Positions 49,278-58,850 of a stretch of DNA of 64,000 nucleotides are shown in pieces. A program made the translations under genes and the position numbers. Numbering within the stretch: position 1 is the first letter of the stretch; each line of letters starts with the position of its first letter. Source of the stretch: Kutzneria kofuensis (lineage in GTDB: Bacteria > Actinomycetota > Actinomycetes > Mycobacteriales > Pseudonocardiaceae); the NCBI RefSeq assembly GCF_014203355.1, contig NZ_JACHIR010000001.1, positions 5,024,038-5,088,037 on the forward strand. Reading direction: 5' to 3'. The notes beneath the pieces were generated by a model. That model was not told where the DNA came from, did no database searches, and saw nothing but the letters and a program-made list of their open reading frames with translations.

Positions 49278-51492
49278 AGTTCCACAGCGTCAGCGGTGCC
49301 TCGGCGACATCGAGCCCGGCGGCGGCCGCGATGGCGTGGTCCCACTCCGGATCGGACGTGTAGTCGCGGTGCCGGAGAACGCCTGGGCGCCAACGACGTC
49401 CGGCGATCGGACCGCGCTGCGGATCGGGCAGCCAGTGGTCGCCGCCGAGCACCAGTGCCCCGTTGGGACTGCGCTCGGCGGCCGGCAGGGCGCCCTCGAA
49501 ACCGACGCCGAGTAGCTGGCCGTCGAACGCCAGCCGCTCCCACGTCGTCACGCCGCCGCCGATGGCGTCCGTGCCACGGCACACCGCACGCCACCGGCCG
49601 TTCATCGCCTTGGCCAGCTCCGCCAACGAATCGTGCGACACAACGGCCGGAAAGGCCCGCGGATAGGCCCATTGCAGCGGCGATCCCGCGGTCACCAGGC
49701 CGACGCGCTCACGCTCGTGTGCCGGCAACGAATCCAGCAGCCGAGCCGCAGCAATGGTCGCCAGCAGGCTGCCCTGGCTGTAGCCGGCCAGAACCACCCG
49801 CGTGCCCGGATCGGCCAGGTGTTCCTGGGCCCGAGCGACGAGTTCGGGAATCGCCTTCAACGCGTAGCAGGGCGGCACGAGCGGATGTGCCTCGCGCGGC
49901 CAGAAGCCGGCGATGTCGTTGAGCAGACCCAGCTGCCGCGCGGTATCCGGGGACTTCGTCGCCACGTACACCAGCCGCAGCAGGCCGATCGCGAACGCCC
50001 CGAGCGCCGTGATCCCGATGCCCGGCAACGGTTGCCCCCACCACGGCAGTTCGACGCCGCGAATCTGCATCAGCACCGACGCCACCGTGCCGGCCGAGAG
50101 CACCGCCGCGGCAACGAGAAACACGTGATGGGCGTGCTTGCGCTCCAACCGGGCCAGCCGCCACGCCTGCGCCGCGTGTTTGGCGTCCTCGGGCTTTCCG
50201 GGGTGCAGGAGGTCGATCTCGATCGGCTTGGTCCCACGCGGCAACACCAACACGAGCGCGCCGACCAACCCGACGACAACGGCCAGCACGGCGGCTACGC
50301 CCCACAGCGTTGTCACGTACCGATATCCGGGCGGCAGCTGCAACGAGTCGTCGCCGAGCGCTTTCTGCACGGTGATTCCCACACCGGCGCCGAATCCACC
50401 GCCCAGCAGCGAAGCGATGACCAGCATCGGGGCGGCCATCCAACCGCCGGCCCACGGCCGCAGCGACGGCGGCAGCTGCGACCAACCGCCGCGCGCCAGC
50501 ACCGCCGCCGGGATCAAGACCAGCGCAAATGCGACGACTGTCACCCCCAGCACGCCGGCGATGGACTGCACGGTCGGGTCCGTGCCGGGCAGGTGCTGGC
50601 CGTGGCTGGGCATCGGCGCCAGCGCCCCGGCGGCGACGAACTCCAGCAGCGTCGCCACGACCAACAACCGCCGGGCCCACGGCTTGAACCACCGGCCCTC
50701 GGTCGGCGCGTCCAACGCCAACGTGATCAACACACTGAGCAAGATCAACGCCCACGCGGCGATCCACACCACGAAGACCCGATCCGACGACGCCCCGAAC
50801 GGACCGCCGGCCGCGAGCAGCGCCGCGCACGCGAGCCCGGCTGTGGCGTGCAACACATGCAGCGCGGGCGCGTCCGGATCGGCGGCGATCCTTGCCCCCG
50901 GAAGCAGGTCACGCTGCGGTGCCGGTGAGGGGGTGTGCACCTTCCAGTCGATGGCCGACAGCTTGTGCAACAACGCCACCACGATCAGCACCGGCGCCAG
51001 CCCGATGGGCGCACGCCACGGCCTGAGCTGCGAGAACTGGTCCAGCCACTGTCCGGCGACGAGATCCAGGCTCACCACCGTCAACTGCGTCACCAGCAGC
51101 ATCGTCAGCACCAACGCCGCCAGGCGCACCAGCGATCGCAGCGTGCCGCCGAGCACCCGGCCCGTCGGCGGCAGCATCCAGTGAGCCATGTTGGCCAGCG
51201 AGAACGGCAGCAGCAGGGCCCAGGCGGCCTTGGCGAAGCCCCCGGACGTCATGGCGCTCCACAGGTAGCCCTCGACGGTCCGCGGCACCGGGCGGCCGCC
51301 CGCGTGCAGCACCGGACCCGGCGCGGGTCTGCGCAGCCGGTCGGCCGGGCGCACGATGCGGCCGACGCCGTCGCCCGCGACGTCCACGGCGACAACCGCG
51401 TCGACCAGTGACTCAGGTGTGGTCCCCATAACACCGTGCACCCGCAATTCGATGACACGGGTGTCGGGTCCTGCTATCAGCACGGAGGCCAT
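49267..51492 (-). CDS. large membrane protein with alpha/beta hydrolase-like ends
   Basis: A 741-residue protein. The N-terminal [20 protein letters not shown] looks like the first strand and HG oxyanion part of a lipase fold; about eight or nine membrane helices follow (residues about 85-510); the C-terminal domain has [20 protein letters not shown] with the nucleophile elbow GYSQG. The hydrolase fold thus appears split by the membrane region. Substrate unknown. No close functional name is justified. ATG at 51492. Confidence 0.65.
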   Translation of the reverse strand: MASVLIAGPDTRVIELRVHGVMGTTPESLVDAVVAVDVAGDGVGRIVRPADRLRRPAPGPVLHAGGRPVPRTVEGYLWSAMTSGGFAKAAWALLLPFSLANMAHWMLPPTGRVLGGTLRSLVRLAALVLTMLLVTQLTVVSLDLVAGQWLDQFSQLRPWRAPIGLAPVLIVVALLHKLSAIDWKVHTPSPAPQRDLLPGARIAADPDAPALHVLHATAGLACAALLAAGGPFGASSDRVFVVWIAAWALILLSVLITLALDAPTEGRWFKPWARRLLVVATLLEFVAAGALAPMPSHGQHLPGTDPTVQSIAGVLGVTVVAFALVLIPAAVLARGGWSQLPPSLRPWAGGWMAAPMLVIASLLGGGFGAGVGITVQKALGDDSLQLPPGYRYVTTLWGVAAVLAVVVGLVGALVLVLPRGTKPIEIDLLHPGKPEDAKHAAQAWRLARLERKHAHHVFLVAAAVLSAGTVASVLMQIRGVELPWWGQPLPGIGITALGAFAIGLLRLVYVATKSPDTARQLGLLNDIAGFWPREAHPLVPPCYALKAIPELVARAQEHLADPGTRVVLAGYSQGSLLATIAAARLLDSLPAHERERVGLVTAGSPLQWAYPRAFPAVVSHDSLAELAKAMNGRWRAVCRGTDAIGGGVTTWERLAFDGQLLGVGFEGALPAAERSPNGALVLGGDHWLPDPQRGPIAGRRWRPGVLRHRDYTSDPEWDHAIAAAAGLDVAEAPLTLWNFKH

Positions 51493-51549
51493 CCTGGGCC
51501 ATTGAGCGGGCGTTGACCCGTGTCCGAGTCTCCGGCGTGGCGGACCGAC

Positions 51550-51555
51550 TAGTGT
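51550..51555 (+). promoter_or_regulatory. -10 box for ahcY
   Basis: TAGTGT lies 38 nt before the ahcY ATG. The roughly 30-nt leader carries GGAGG and is too short for an SAH riboswitch. Confidence 0.45.
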
Positions 51556-51593
51556 GCATGGCCGACGACCTACTGGTTCTGGAGGACTCCACG

Positions 51594-53066
51594 ATGACGG
51601 CGATCGCCCCGCCGAAGCTGCAAACCCGCAATGGTGTCGACTTCGCCGTCGCGGACCTGTCGCTGGCCGAGTTCGGCCGCAAGGAGATCCGGCTGGCCGA
51701 GCACGAGATGCCCGGCCTGATGGCGCTGCGCCGGGAGTACTCGGAGGTCTACCCGCTCAAGGGCGCGCGCGTCTCCGGGTCGCTGCACATGACCGTGCAG
51801 ACCGCGGTCCTGATCGAGACGCTGGTCGCGCTCGGCGCCGAGGTGCGCTGGGCCTCGTGCAACATCTTCTCCACGCAGGACCACGCGGCGGCCGCGATCG
51901 TGGTCGGCCCGCACGGGACCGAGGAGGAGCCCAAGGGTGTGCCGGTCTTCGCCTGGAAGGGCGAGACGCTGCCGGAGTACTGGTGGTGCACCGAGCAGAT
52001 GCTGACCTGGCCGGACGGCCAGGGCCCGAACATGCTGCTCGACGACGGTGGCGACGCCACGCTGCTGGTGCACAAGGGCACCCAGTACGAGGCCGCCGGC
52101 GTGGTGCCGCAGGCCGAGGAGGACGACGCCGAGGAGTGGAAGGTCATCCTCGAGGTCCTGCGCAACAGCCTCGCGGCCGACAACCAGAAGTGGACCAAGA
52201 TCGGTCAGGGCATCCGCGGCGTGACCGAGGAGACCACCACCGGCGTGCTGCGGCTGACGCAGATGGCCGCCGCGGGTGAGCTGCTGTTCCCGGCGATCAA
52301 CGTCAACGACTCGGTCACCAAGTCGAAGTTCGACAACAAGTACGGCATCCGGCACTCGCTGATCGACGGCATCAACCGCGGCACCGACGTGCTCATCGGC
52401 GGCAAGGTCGCGGTCGTCTGCGGCTACGGCGACGTGGGCAAGGGCGCCGCGGAGTCGCTGGCCGGCCAGGGCGCTCGGGTCATCGTGACCGAGATCGACC
52501 CGATCTGCGGCCTGCAGGCGGCGATGGACGGCTACCAGGTGGCCAAGCTGGAGTCGGTGCTGCCGATCGCGGACATCGTGATCACCACCACCGGCAACAA
52601 GGACGTGGTGATGGCCCACCACATGGCCGAGATGAAGCACCTGGCGATCCTGGGCAACATCGGCCACTTCGACAACGAGCTGGACATGGCCGGCCTGGCC
52701 AAGGTGCCCGGCATCCGCCGGATCAACATCAAGCCGCAGGTCGACGAGTGGGTCTTCCCCAGCGGCAAGTCGATCATCGTGCTGTCCGAGGGCCGGCTGC
52801 TCAACCTGGGCAACGCCACCGGCCACCCGAGCTTCGTGATGTCGAACTCCTTCTCCAACCAGACGATCGCGCAGATCGAGCTGTTCACCAAGCACAAGGA
52901 GTACGACAACGAGGTCTACGTGCTGCCCAAGCACCTGGACGAGAAGGTGGCCAAGATCCACCTGGAGGCGCTCGGCGGTGAGCTGACCAAGCTCACCAAG
53001 GAGCAGGCCGAGTACATCGGCGTGGACGTCGAGGGCCCGTTCAAGCCCAACGCCTACCGCTACTGA
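51594..53066 (+). CDS. ahcY: S-adenosylhomocysteine hydrolase
   Basis: A 490-residue NAD-dependent enzyme that splits S-adenosylhomocysteine into adenosine and homocysteine in the methyl cycle. [20 protein letters not shown] opens the substrate domain, [20 protein letters not shown] holds the active site, [20 protein letters not shown] is the NAD-binding motif, and it ends KPNAYRY, as expected for the family (C-terminal Lys and Tyr complete the NAD site). The ATG at 51594 has GGAGG 8 nt upstream; an in-frame ATG at 51558 is less likely. Confidence 0.98.
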   Translation: MTAIAPPKLQTRNGVDFAVADLSLAEFGRKEIRLAEHEMPGLMALRREYSEVYPLKGARVSGSLHMTVQTAVLIETLVALGAEVRWASCNIFSTQDHAAAAIVVGPHGTEEEPKGVPVFAWKGETLPEYWWCTEQMLTWPDGQGPNMLLDDGGDATLLVHKGTQYEAAGVVPQAEEDDAEEWKVILEVLRNSLAADNQKWTKIGQGIRGVTEETTTGVLRLTQMAAAGELLFPAINVNDSVTKSKFDNKYGIRHSLIDGINRGTDVLIGGKVAVVCGYGDVGKGAAESLAGQGARVIVTEIDPICGLQAAMDGYQVAKLESVLPIADIVITTTGNKDVVMAHHMAEMKHLAILGNIGHFDNELDMAGLAKVPGIRRINIKPQVDEWVFPSGKSIIVLSEGRLLNLGNATGHPSFVMSNSFSNQTIAQIELFTKHKEYDNEVYVLPKHLDEKVAKIHLEALGGELTKLTKEQAEYIGVDVEGPFKPNAYRY

Positions 53067-53070
53067 GGTC

Positions 53071-53121
53071 TTCGGAAGGGGGCGTTCCTGGCGTTGAACG
53101 CCAGGAACGCCCCCTTCCGAA
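53071..53121. terminator. very long bidirectional terminator
   Basis: A 25-bp perfect inverted repeat (53071-53095 and 53097-53121) between convergent ahcY and an HTH gene. Its core TTCCTGGCGTTGAACG and the trailing AACGTTC match the 14789-14831 hairpin. Confidence 0.9.
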
Positions 53122-53124
53122 CGT

Positions 53125-54111
53125 TCAGGCGCCGCCGGCGCCGGAGCCCCAGTGCACGGTGATGCCGGCGCGGTCGCAGTCGACGGGCTCGAAGTAGGCG
53201 CTCACCACGCCGTCGAGGCCGTAGCTGAGCTCGTCGTGCACGATGTCGTCGCCGTGCTGCTCACGGAAGCAGCGGGCCGGCAGCACGCCACGGTGGAAGC
53301 GCAGCTGCAGCAGGTAGTTGCCGGCGGCGGACGGGAAGCGGCGTAAGTGCCCGCCGGTCTGCCCGGTGGCGGTGTCGATCACCGTGTAGCTGAAGACGTG
53401 GATCTCGCCGGGCGTCAGCCGCCGGTCGAACAGCAGCTCGAACGCGACGGAGCCGTCGGGCCCGCGCTTGCGCATCCGCCCGGCCCGACAGCCCTCGCCG
53501 GTGTGCACGGCGGAGTGCTCGACGTGCCCCTGCTCGTCGGCGGGGTGCAGTGCGAGGTAGCGGTCGGCGCCGTCGGTGCGGCCGCGCACGACGAGCCGGC
53601 TCAGCACCGACCGTCGGGTGCGCGCGGCGTTGACGGTGACCACCTCGTGCAGCGCGAGCACGTCGAGGCAGGCGTTGCGCAGGTCGGCCTCGAACTCCTC
53701 GGCGGCCAGGCTGGTGGACCGCCCGGAGTGCTCGCCCATCGGCTCGATCAGCCCGAGCAGGGAGTTGGACGGCAGGTCCAGCACCTGTTCCAGGGCCAGC
53801 ACGGCTTCGGTGGCGCGCGGCATCTCGGGCCGGCGCAGCCCACGCTGCCAGTAGCTGAGAGTGGACTGTCCGATGTGGGTGCCGGCCTCGTCGAGGGCCG
53901 CTCGGAGTCGGGCCAGCGGCAGCCCGCGGTGGGTGATCGCCTGGTGTAGCGCCTGGTGGAACGGCCCGTCACGCAGCGCAGTGGCTAGCGTGGGCGGCAG
54001 TCCACCGGTCGGGTGCACTTTTTCACTCGGTGCGTCCAGGCTCTCGCCGGCCAACGCGGCACCACCCATCTCCCGGCCTGCCGTGTCTGAAGTGGACGCT
54101 AGACTAGTCAC
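53125..54111 (-). CDS. helix-turn-helix regulator with C-terminal sensing-type domain
   Basis: A 328-residue protein. LRAALDEAGTHIGQSTLSYW and QRGLRRPEMPRATEAVLALE (residues about 70-110) resemble an XRE-type helix-turn-helix. The rest is a beta-rich domain (DRRLTPGEIHVFSYTVIDTA; GNYLLQLRFHRGVLPARCF) of unknown role, of a type seen in actinobacterial regulators. Start uncertain: GTG 54111, or ATG 54069 in the same frame, neither with an ideal ribosome site. It is divergent from the GH92 mannosidase gene and could regulate it. Confidence 0.75.
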   Translation of the reverse strand: MTSLASTSDTAGREMGGAALAGESLDAPSEKVHPTGGLPPTLATALRDGPFHQALHQAITHRGLPLARLRAALDEAGTHIGQSTLSYWQRGLRRPEMPRATEAVLALEQVLDLPSNSLLGLIEPMGEHSGRSTSLAAEEFEADLRNACLDVLALHEVVTVNAARTRRSVLSRLVVRGRTDGADRYLALHPADEQGHVEHSAVHTGEGCRAGRMRKRGPDGSVAFELLFDRRLTPGEIHVFSYTVIDTATGQTGGHLRRFPSAAGNYLLQLRFHRGVLPARCFREQHGDDIVHDELSYGLDGVVSAYFEPVDCDRAGITVHWGSGAGGA

Positions 54112-54185
54112 TCGTTTTGGTGATTGATAGTTGCCCCTCCGGGTGACGTGTCCGGTGCGCCTCTTGCGCGCCGCCGTGCCGGTTT

Positions 54186-54214
54186 TTGACGATCACTTGT
54201 CGGGCTCGCGACAA
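54186..54214 (+). promoter_or_regulatory. candidate promoter/operator upstream of the GH92 gene
   Basis: A -35-like TTGACG (54186-54191) is followed by an inverted repeat TTGTCG-N6-CGACAA (54197-54202 and 54209-54214), 55 nt before the mannosidase ATG. A regulator encoded next door might bind it; inference. Confidence 0.35.
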
Positions 54215-54269
54215 CGGTCCGACACTGTCGTCACGACGCTGTCATCGTTGTCACCGTCTTGGGGGTCCG

Positions 54270-57200
54270 ATGCGCCCGGTGGTCCTCGCCCTGCTCGCGC
54301 TGGCGTTGCTCGCGCCGCCCGCCATCGCCGGCCAGCCGCCCCTCGCCGATCCGGTCGCGCTCACGGACCCGATGATCGGAACCGGTTCCGCCGGTGCGGC
54401 GGTCGGGGAGATCAACAACTTTCCCGGTCCCAGCACGCCTTTCGGGATGCTGCAGTGGAGTCCGGACACCGCCGACCACTACGCGGGCTACTCGTACGAG
54501 GACAAGACGATCAAGGGCTTCAGCCTCACCCACGCCTCCGTCGGCTGCCGCCAGTTCGGTGACGTGCCGATCCTGCCGGTCAGCGGCGACGTCGGCGCGA
54601 CGCCGTGGTCGCTGCAGGAGCCGTTCACGCACACAGGTGAGCAAGCCTCGCCCGGCTACTACGCGGTGACCGCCGGCGGCGTGAGGACCGAGCTGACCAC
54701 CGCGCTGCGGGCCGGCCAGGGCCGGTTCACCTTCCCGCCGAACGCCCCCGCACACGTGCTGGTCAAGGCCGGCGGCAGCCTCAACGGCAACACCGACGCC
54801 GACGTCGCCTTCCCCGACGACCGCACCGTCACCGGCTCGGCGACCTCCGGCGGATTCTGCGGCCAGGGCAACAAGTACACCGTCCACTACGTGATCACCT
54901 TCGACCGGCCGTTCACCGCGAAGTCGTCCTGGAGCGGCCGCGCGGCGGCGGTGCCGAACGTCGTCACGCCGGGCGAGAAGGCCCGCGGCCTCGCCGGCCC
55001 GCAGATCGCCGGCCCGCAGGTCGGAGCGACCCTCGACTTCGACACGAGCAAGGACGCGACCATCAAGGCGAAGGTGGCGATCTCCTTCGTCTCCGTGGAA
55101 GGCGCCGTGAAGAACCTCGCCGCCGACGCGCCCGCGTGGGACTTCGACGGCATGCAGGCGGCGACGAAGGCGCGCTGGGCGTCCTACCTCGGCCGCGTCG
55201 CCATCGGCGGCGGCCAGCCGGCGCAGCTGAAAACGTTCTACGCGGCGCTGTACCACTCGCTGCAGTACCCGGTGACGTTCAACGACGTCGACGGAAGCTA
55301 CCCGGGCTTCGACGGCAAGGTGCACAACACCGGCGGGCGTACCCAGTACGCCAACTTCTCCGGCTGGGACATCTACCGCTGCGAGATCCCGCTGCTGGCC
55401 ATGCTCGCCCCGGACGAGACGTCCGACATGATGCAGTCCCTGGTCAACGACGCCGACCAGTACGGCTGGCTGCCGAAGTGGCCGGTCTACAACGACGAGT
55501 CCGGCGTGATGAACGGCGACTCCGTCGCGCCGATCATCGCCGGCGCCTACGCGTTCGTTGCGCGGGACTTCGACACCGGCAGGGCGTTGGCCCAGCTCGT
55601 CAAGGGCGCGACCAAGGACGGCAAGGTCGGCTGGGGCTACGAGGAGCGGCCCAACGTCGTGGCGTACCAGCAGCTCGGCTACGTGCCGATGGGCGCGGAC
55701 GAGAACGTGTCGATGACCGAGGAGTACGCCATCGACGACTTCGCCATCGGCCGGTTCGCCGACGCCCTCGGCGACGACGACACCGCGGCGATCTTCGCCA
55801 AGCGGGGCCAGAACTGGCAGCACGTGTTCGATCCGACCACCGGCTACGTCCGCCAGCACGCCGCCGACGGCGCGTTCCCGGCCGAGCCCGTGCTCGTTCC
55901 GCCGCCGCCCGGCCAGTTCGCGCCGACCGGCTACTCCGAGGGCAACGCCGCCCAGTACACGTGGATGGTGCCGCAGAACCTGGCCGGACTGATCGGCGCG
56001 GTCGGCGGCCGCGACGCCGCGACCAAGCGCCTGGACGACCTGTTCACCAAGCTCAACGTGGGCCCGGTGCAGCCGTACTACTGGGCCGGCAACGAGCCGA
56101 TGTTCAGCGTGCCGTGGACGTACAACTACCTGGGCCAGCCGTGGAAGACGCAGGACGTGGTGCGCCGCGTGCAGAGCGAGCTGTTCGCGGCGACCCCCGA
56201 CGGCGAGCCCGGCAACGACGACCTCGGCGCGCAGTCCGCCTGGTACGTGTGGTCCGCGCTCGGGCTGTACCCCGTCACGCCCGGCACGACCGACCTGGCC
56301 GTGAACACGCCGCTGTTCCCGCACGTGGAGATCAGGACCGGCACCGGACGGCGGATTGTGATCGACACTCAGGGCACCGGCCCGCACATCCAGGGCATGA
56401 CGGTCAACGGCGTCACCTGGAACCGGTCCTGGCTGCCGTCCGACCTGCTGGCCTGGGGCGGGCGCGTCCAGTACCGGCTGGGCGAGGGCACCGACTGGAC
56501 GGCCGCGCCGCCCAAGTCCTATCGCGACGGTGAGGCGCCGGCGCTCGGCTATGTGACGCCGCTCGGGACGTCCACGCAGAACACGTTCCAGGTCGGCGCC
56601 CGGAACGTGACGGACCGCCCGGTGCAGGTGCAGTGGACGCTGACCGTGCCGCCGGACGTCACGGCGTCGATGACACGAGGGCAGCTCCTGGTGCCGGCGA
56701 ACGGGACCGCGACCGCTCCCGTGACGGTGACCGCCAGGGCGAACGGGATCTACCCGGTGAGCGTCGACTTCGGCGACAAGCAGCGCGCCACGTCGTACTT
56801 CGCGGTGGCCGGGACGGACCACACGGCGACCGGGTGCAGCGCGCTCGGCGCGACCAACACCGACTGCGGGCTCACCCAGATCGAGTACGCCAACGACGGT
56901 GCGACCGCGCCGGTGGAGGTCGGCGGCGTGTCGGCCCGGAAGATGGTGCACGCCCACGACTGGGGCGACTACCGGTACCTGTACTTCCAGGCCGACCAGC
57001 GGGTCATCCCCGGCACCGGCCCGTACGAGGCGACCATCACCGTGCGGTACCTCGACAGCGGCACGGACACGTTCGTCGTCCAGTACGACTCCGTGAACGC
57101 GTCGTATGCGGACGCCAAGCGCATCACCAAGACCGGCACCGGCACGTGGAAGGACGTGACGATCACGGTCAAGGACGCCAAGTTCGCGCACCGGGAGAAC

Positions 57201-57332
57201 GGCCAGTCGGACTTCCGGATCTCCTCCGACGGCTCCGGCGACGCCAGCGCCGAAACCATCGCGTCCGCGAGCGTCACGGTGGTCGGCCCGGACGTGCTGG
57301 CGGTCCGTCAGTGCCCCGCGAGCACGCCATAG
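54270..57332 (+). CDS. secreted GH92 alpha-mannosidase
   Basis: A 1020-residue protein. The signal peptide (residues 1-21, MRPVVLALLALALLAPPAIA) directs export. The GH92 core (about 30-750) shows TDPMIGTGSAG, SLTHASVGC, GWLPKWPVYNDESGVMNGDS, EPMFSVPWTYNYLGQPWKTQ and GNDDLGAQSAWYVWSALGLY, with catalytic acidic residues and a calcium site. C-terminal residues about 755-1020 form two beta-rich modules (NPCBM-like plus a carbohydrate-binding-like domain) that may bind glycan. The family are calcium-dependent exo-mannosidases; the target may be mannan or N-glycans. Confidence 0.92.
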   Translation: MRPVVLALLALALLAPPAIAGQPPLADPVALTDPMIGTGSAGAAVGEINNFPGPSTPFGMLQWSPDTADHYAGYSYEDKTIKGFSLTHASVGCRQFGDVPILPVSGDVGATPWSLQEPFTHTGEQASPGYYAVTAGGVRTELTTALRAGQGRFTFPPNAPAHVLVKAGGSLNGNTDADVAFPDDRTVTGSATSGGFCGQGNKYTVHYVITFDRPFTAKSSWSGRAAAVPNVVTPGEKARGLAGPQIAGPQVGATLDFDTSKDATIKAKVAISFVSVEGAVKNLAADAPAWDFDGMQAATKARWASYLGRVAIGGGQPAQLKTFYAALYHSLQYPVTFNDVDGSYPGFDGKVHNTGGRTQYANFSGWDIYRCEIPLLAMLAPDETSDMMQSLVNDADQYGWLPKWPVYNDESGVMNGDSVAPIIAGAYAFVARDFDTGRALAQLVKGATKDGKVGWGYEERPNVVAYQQLGYVPMGADENVSMTEEYAIDDFAIGRFADALGDDDTAAIFAKRGQNWQHVFDPTTGYVRQHAADGAFPAEPVLVPPPPGQFAPTGYSEGNAAQYTWMVPQNLAGLIGAVGGRDAATKRLDDLFTKLNVGPVQPYYWAGNEPMFSVPWTYNYLGQPWKTQDVVRRVQSELFAATPDGEPGNDDLGAQSAWYVWSALGLYPVTPGTTDLAVNTPLFPHVEIRTGTGRRIVIDTQGTGPHIQGMTVNGVTWNRSWLPSDLLAWGGRVQYRLGEGTDWTAAPPKSYRDGEAPALGYVTPLGTSTQNTFQVGARNVTDRPVQVQWTLTVPPDVTASMTRGQLLVPANGTATAPVTVTARANGIYPVSVDFGDKQRATSYFAVAGTDHTATGCSALGATNTDCGLTQIEYANDGATAPVEVGGVSARKMVHAHDWGDYRYLYFQADQRVIPGTGPYEATITVRYLDSGTDTFVVQYDSVNASYADAKRITKTGTGTWKDVTITVKDAKFAHRENGQSDFRISSDGSGDASAETIASASVTVVGPDVLAVRQCPASTP

Positions 57333-57378
57333 CGGCTGCCCGGCCGGCATCACATGTTCGCGAGGCCCCGCCGAAGCT

Positions 57379-57395
57379 CCGCGCGGAACGCGCGG
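57379..57395. terminator. small hairpin between convergent genes
   Basis: CCGCGCG-GAA-CGCGCGG, a 7-bp perfect stem, lies in the 67-nt gap between the mannosidase and the J-domain gene. It may terminate either transcript; weak. Confidence 0.45.
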
Positions 57396-57399
57396 CATG

Positions 57400-58737
57400 T
57401 TACTGCTTGACCTGGTCCAACAGGGTCAGGAACACGTCGCGCTCCACCACGGCCGGCTCGTTCGCGAGCCGGCCGCCGATGTGGCAGACGAAGGTCTCCG
57501 GGCTGACGACCTCCAGCGGCATGCCGTCCGGCAGCCGGCAGGTCACCAGGCCCGGCTCGTCCGGGTGCACCAGCACGATGCCCTCGACCTGGACCTTCGG
57601 CAGCAGCATCTGGTACGCCGCGACGGTCCGGGCCAGCCGCAGCTTCGCTCCCTCGAAGCTCTCGCCGTCGCGCAGCAGGCCGCCGTTGCCGTCGCTGGTG
57701 TAGTGCCCGGCCGGCCACATCTTGGACTCGATCAGCAGCAGCTTCCGCCCGCACAGCACGGCGTGGTCGACCTCGGCGCGGGACGAGCCCGGCCAGGCCA
57801 GACCGTGGAAGATGCGCGCGGCCGGGATCTGGCCGAGGTAGCCGGACAGCAGGTCCAGCGTCATCCACTCGCTCTTGGTGCAGTCCTTGACCGGCTCCTC
57901 CTCGGACGGCAGCAGCCGCGTGCCCGGAGCGCCGAACAGGTTGAACGTGCGGAACTCGTGCGTGAAGATCCGCTCGGTCACCCGGGACGACAGGTACCAG
58001 CGGCCCAGCGGCGGCAACGCGAACACGCCCGCGGCCAACAGCACCACGGCGACGCCGGACAGCGCGCCGGTGGTGATCGCGTAGAAACCCAGCGCGGCCA
58101 TGCCGGCGGCCCAGATGTAGGTGATCACGGCCAGGAACTTCGGCGTCGCCTTGCCGGCGATCGTCACGGCCACGTACGCGATGGGCACGATCACGATCAC
58201 CGCGACGAAGGAGAAGCCGCTGGCCAGCATCGGCACGACGGTGCCGACGAGCAGCGCCGTCCACACCGCCGCGACGGTGAAGAACCAGCGCTGCGCCCAG
58301 CCGAAGCCGGGCCGCCAGTGCACCTTGGCGTCCGGGTTGACCCGCTGCCACCACGGGATCGAGTCGGTCGGGATCGCCCGCAGGCCGGACGGGAAGCCCG
58401 CCGGCTTCGGCGGCGGTTCCGGCGGCCGCTCCTCGCGCTCGGCGTAGGCCGCCTCCTCCTGGTACTCCTCCCAGGACTCCCACTCCGGCGCCGGCCGCGG
58501 CCGGCGCTGCTCGGGCACGCCGCGGGCGCGCCGCTGGTCGTAGGCGGCGCGTCGGGCCGGGTCGGACAGCGTCTCGTACGCCTCCTGGACCAGCCGGAAC
58601 ATGATCTGGCTGCCGCCCGCGTCCGGATGCAGCACCTTCACCAGCGAGCGGTGGGCAGACTTGATCTCCGCCTGGGAGGCGCCAGGCTTGATCTCCAGCA
58701 ACTCGTAGTAGTCGACTCCGCCCACGGCCCTTCCCAT
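57400..58737 (-). CDS. J-domain / membrane / NERD nuclease-like fusion protein
   Basis: A 445-residue protein. Residues 8-70 are a DnaJ J-domain with HPD at 37-39 (VDYYELLEIKPGASQAEIKS). A Glu/Pro-rich linker follows, then four membrane helices (about 150-245). Residues about 290-420 form a NERD domain; AEVDHAVLCGRKLLLIESK gives the D...ExK pattern (Asp324, Glu337, Lys339) of PD-(D/E)XK nucleases. The J-domain suggests recruitment of DnaK to a membrane-bound nuclease-like domain. Function unknown; divergent from tmk. Confidence 0.8.
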   Translation of the reverse strand: MGRAVGGVDYYELLEIKPGASQAEIKSAHRSLVKVLHPDAGGSQIMFRLVQEAYETLSDPARRAAYDQRRARGVPEQRRPRPAPEWESWEEYQEEAAYAEREERPPEPPPKPAGFPSGLRAIPTDSIPWWQRVNPDAKVHWRPGFGWAQRWFFTVAAVWTALLVGTVVPMLASGFSFVAVIVIVPIAYVAVTIAGKATPKFLAVITYIWAAGMAALGFYAITTGALSGVAVVLLAAGVFALPPLGRWYLSSRVTERIFTHEFRTFNLFGAPGTRLLPSEEEPVKDCTKSEWMTLDLLSGYLGQIPAARIFHGLAWPGSSRAEVDHAVLCGRKLLLIESKMWPAGHYTSDGNGGLLRDGESFEGAKLRLARTVAAYQMLLPKVQVEGIVLVHPDEPGLVTCRLPDGMPLEVVSPETFVCHIGGRLANEPAVVERDVFLTLLDQVKQ

Positions 58738-58836
58738 CTGCGGCTACGTCTGGCGCGGGTACGAACACGATAGGTTGCCCAGCCGCTGGAGTCCCGTCCA
58801 ACCAGGGCCGTTTCGTCACCCGATCGGTTAAGTCCG

Positions 58837-58842
58837 TAGGGT
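58837..58842 (+). promoter_or_regulatory. -10 box for tmk (leaderless-type)
   Basis: TAGGGT lies 8 nt before the GTG at 58851; no ribosome site precedes the start. Confidence 0.5.
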
Positions 58843-58850
58843 GGGCGCCC

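Noticed and set aside
51556-51593. SAH riboswitch upstream of ahcY
   Set aside because: The leader between the -10 box and the ATG is only about 30-40 nt, with no room for the known aptamer.
54231-57398. A 1055-codon minus-strand open frame over the mannosidase
   Set aside because: The plus strand encodes a full GH92 protein with a signal peptide; the antisense translation has no recognisable domain and is biased to Arg, Gly and Val.
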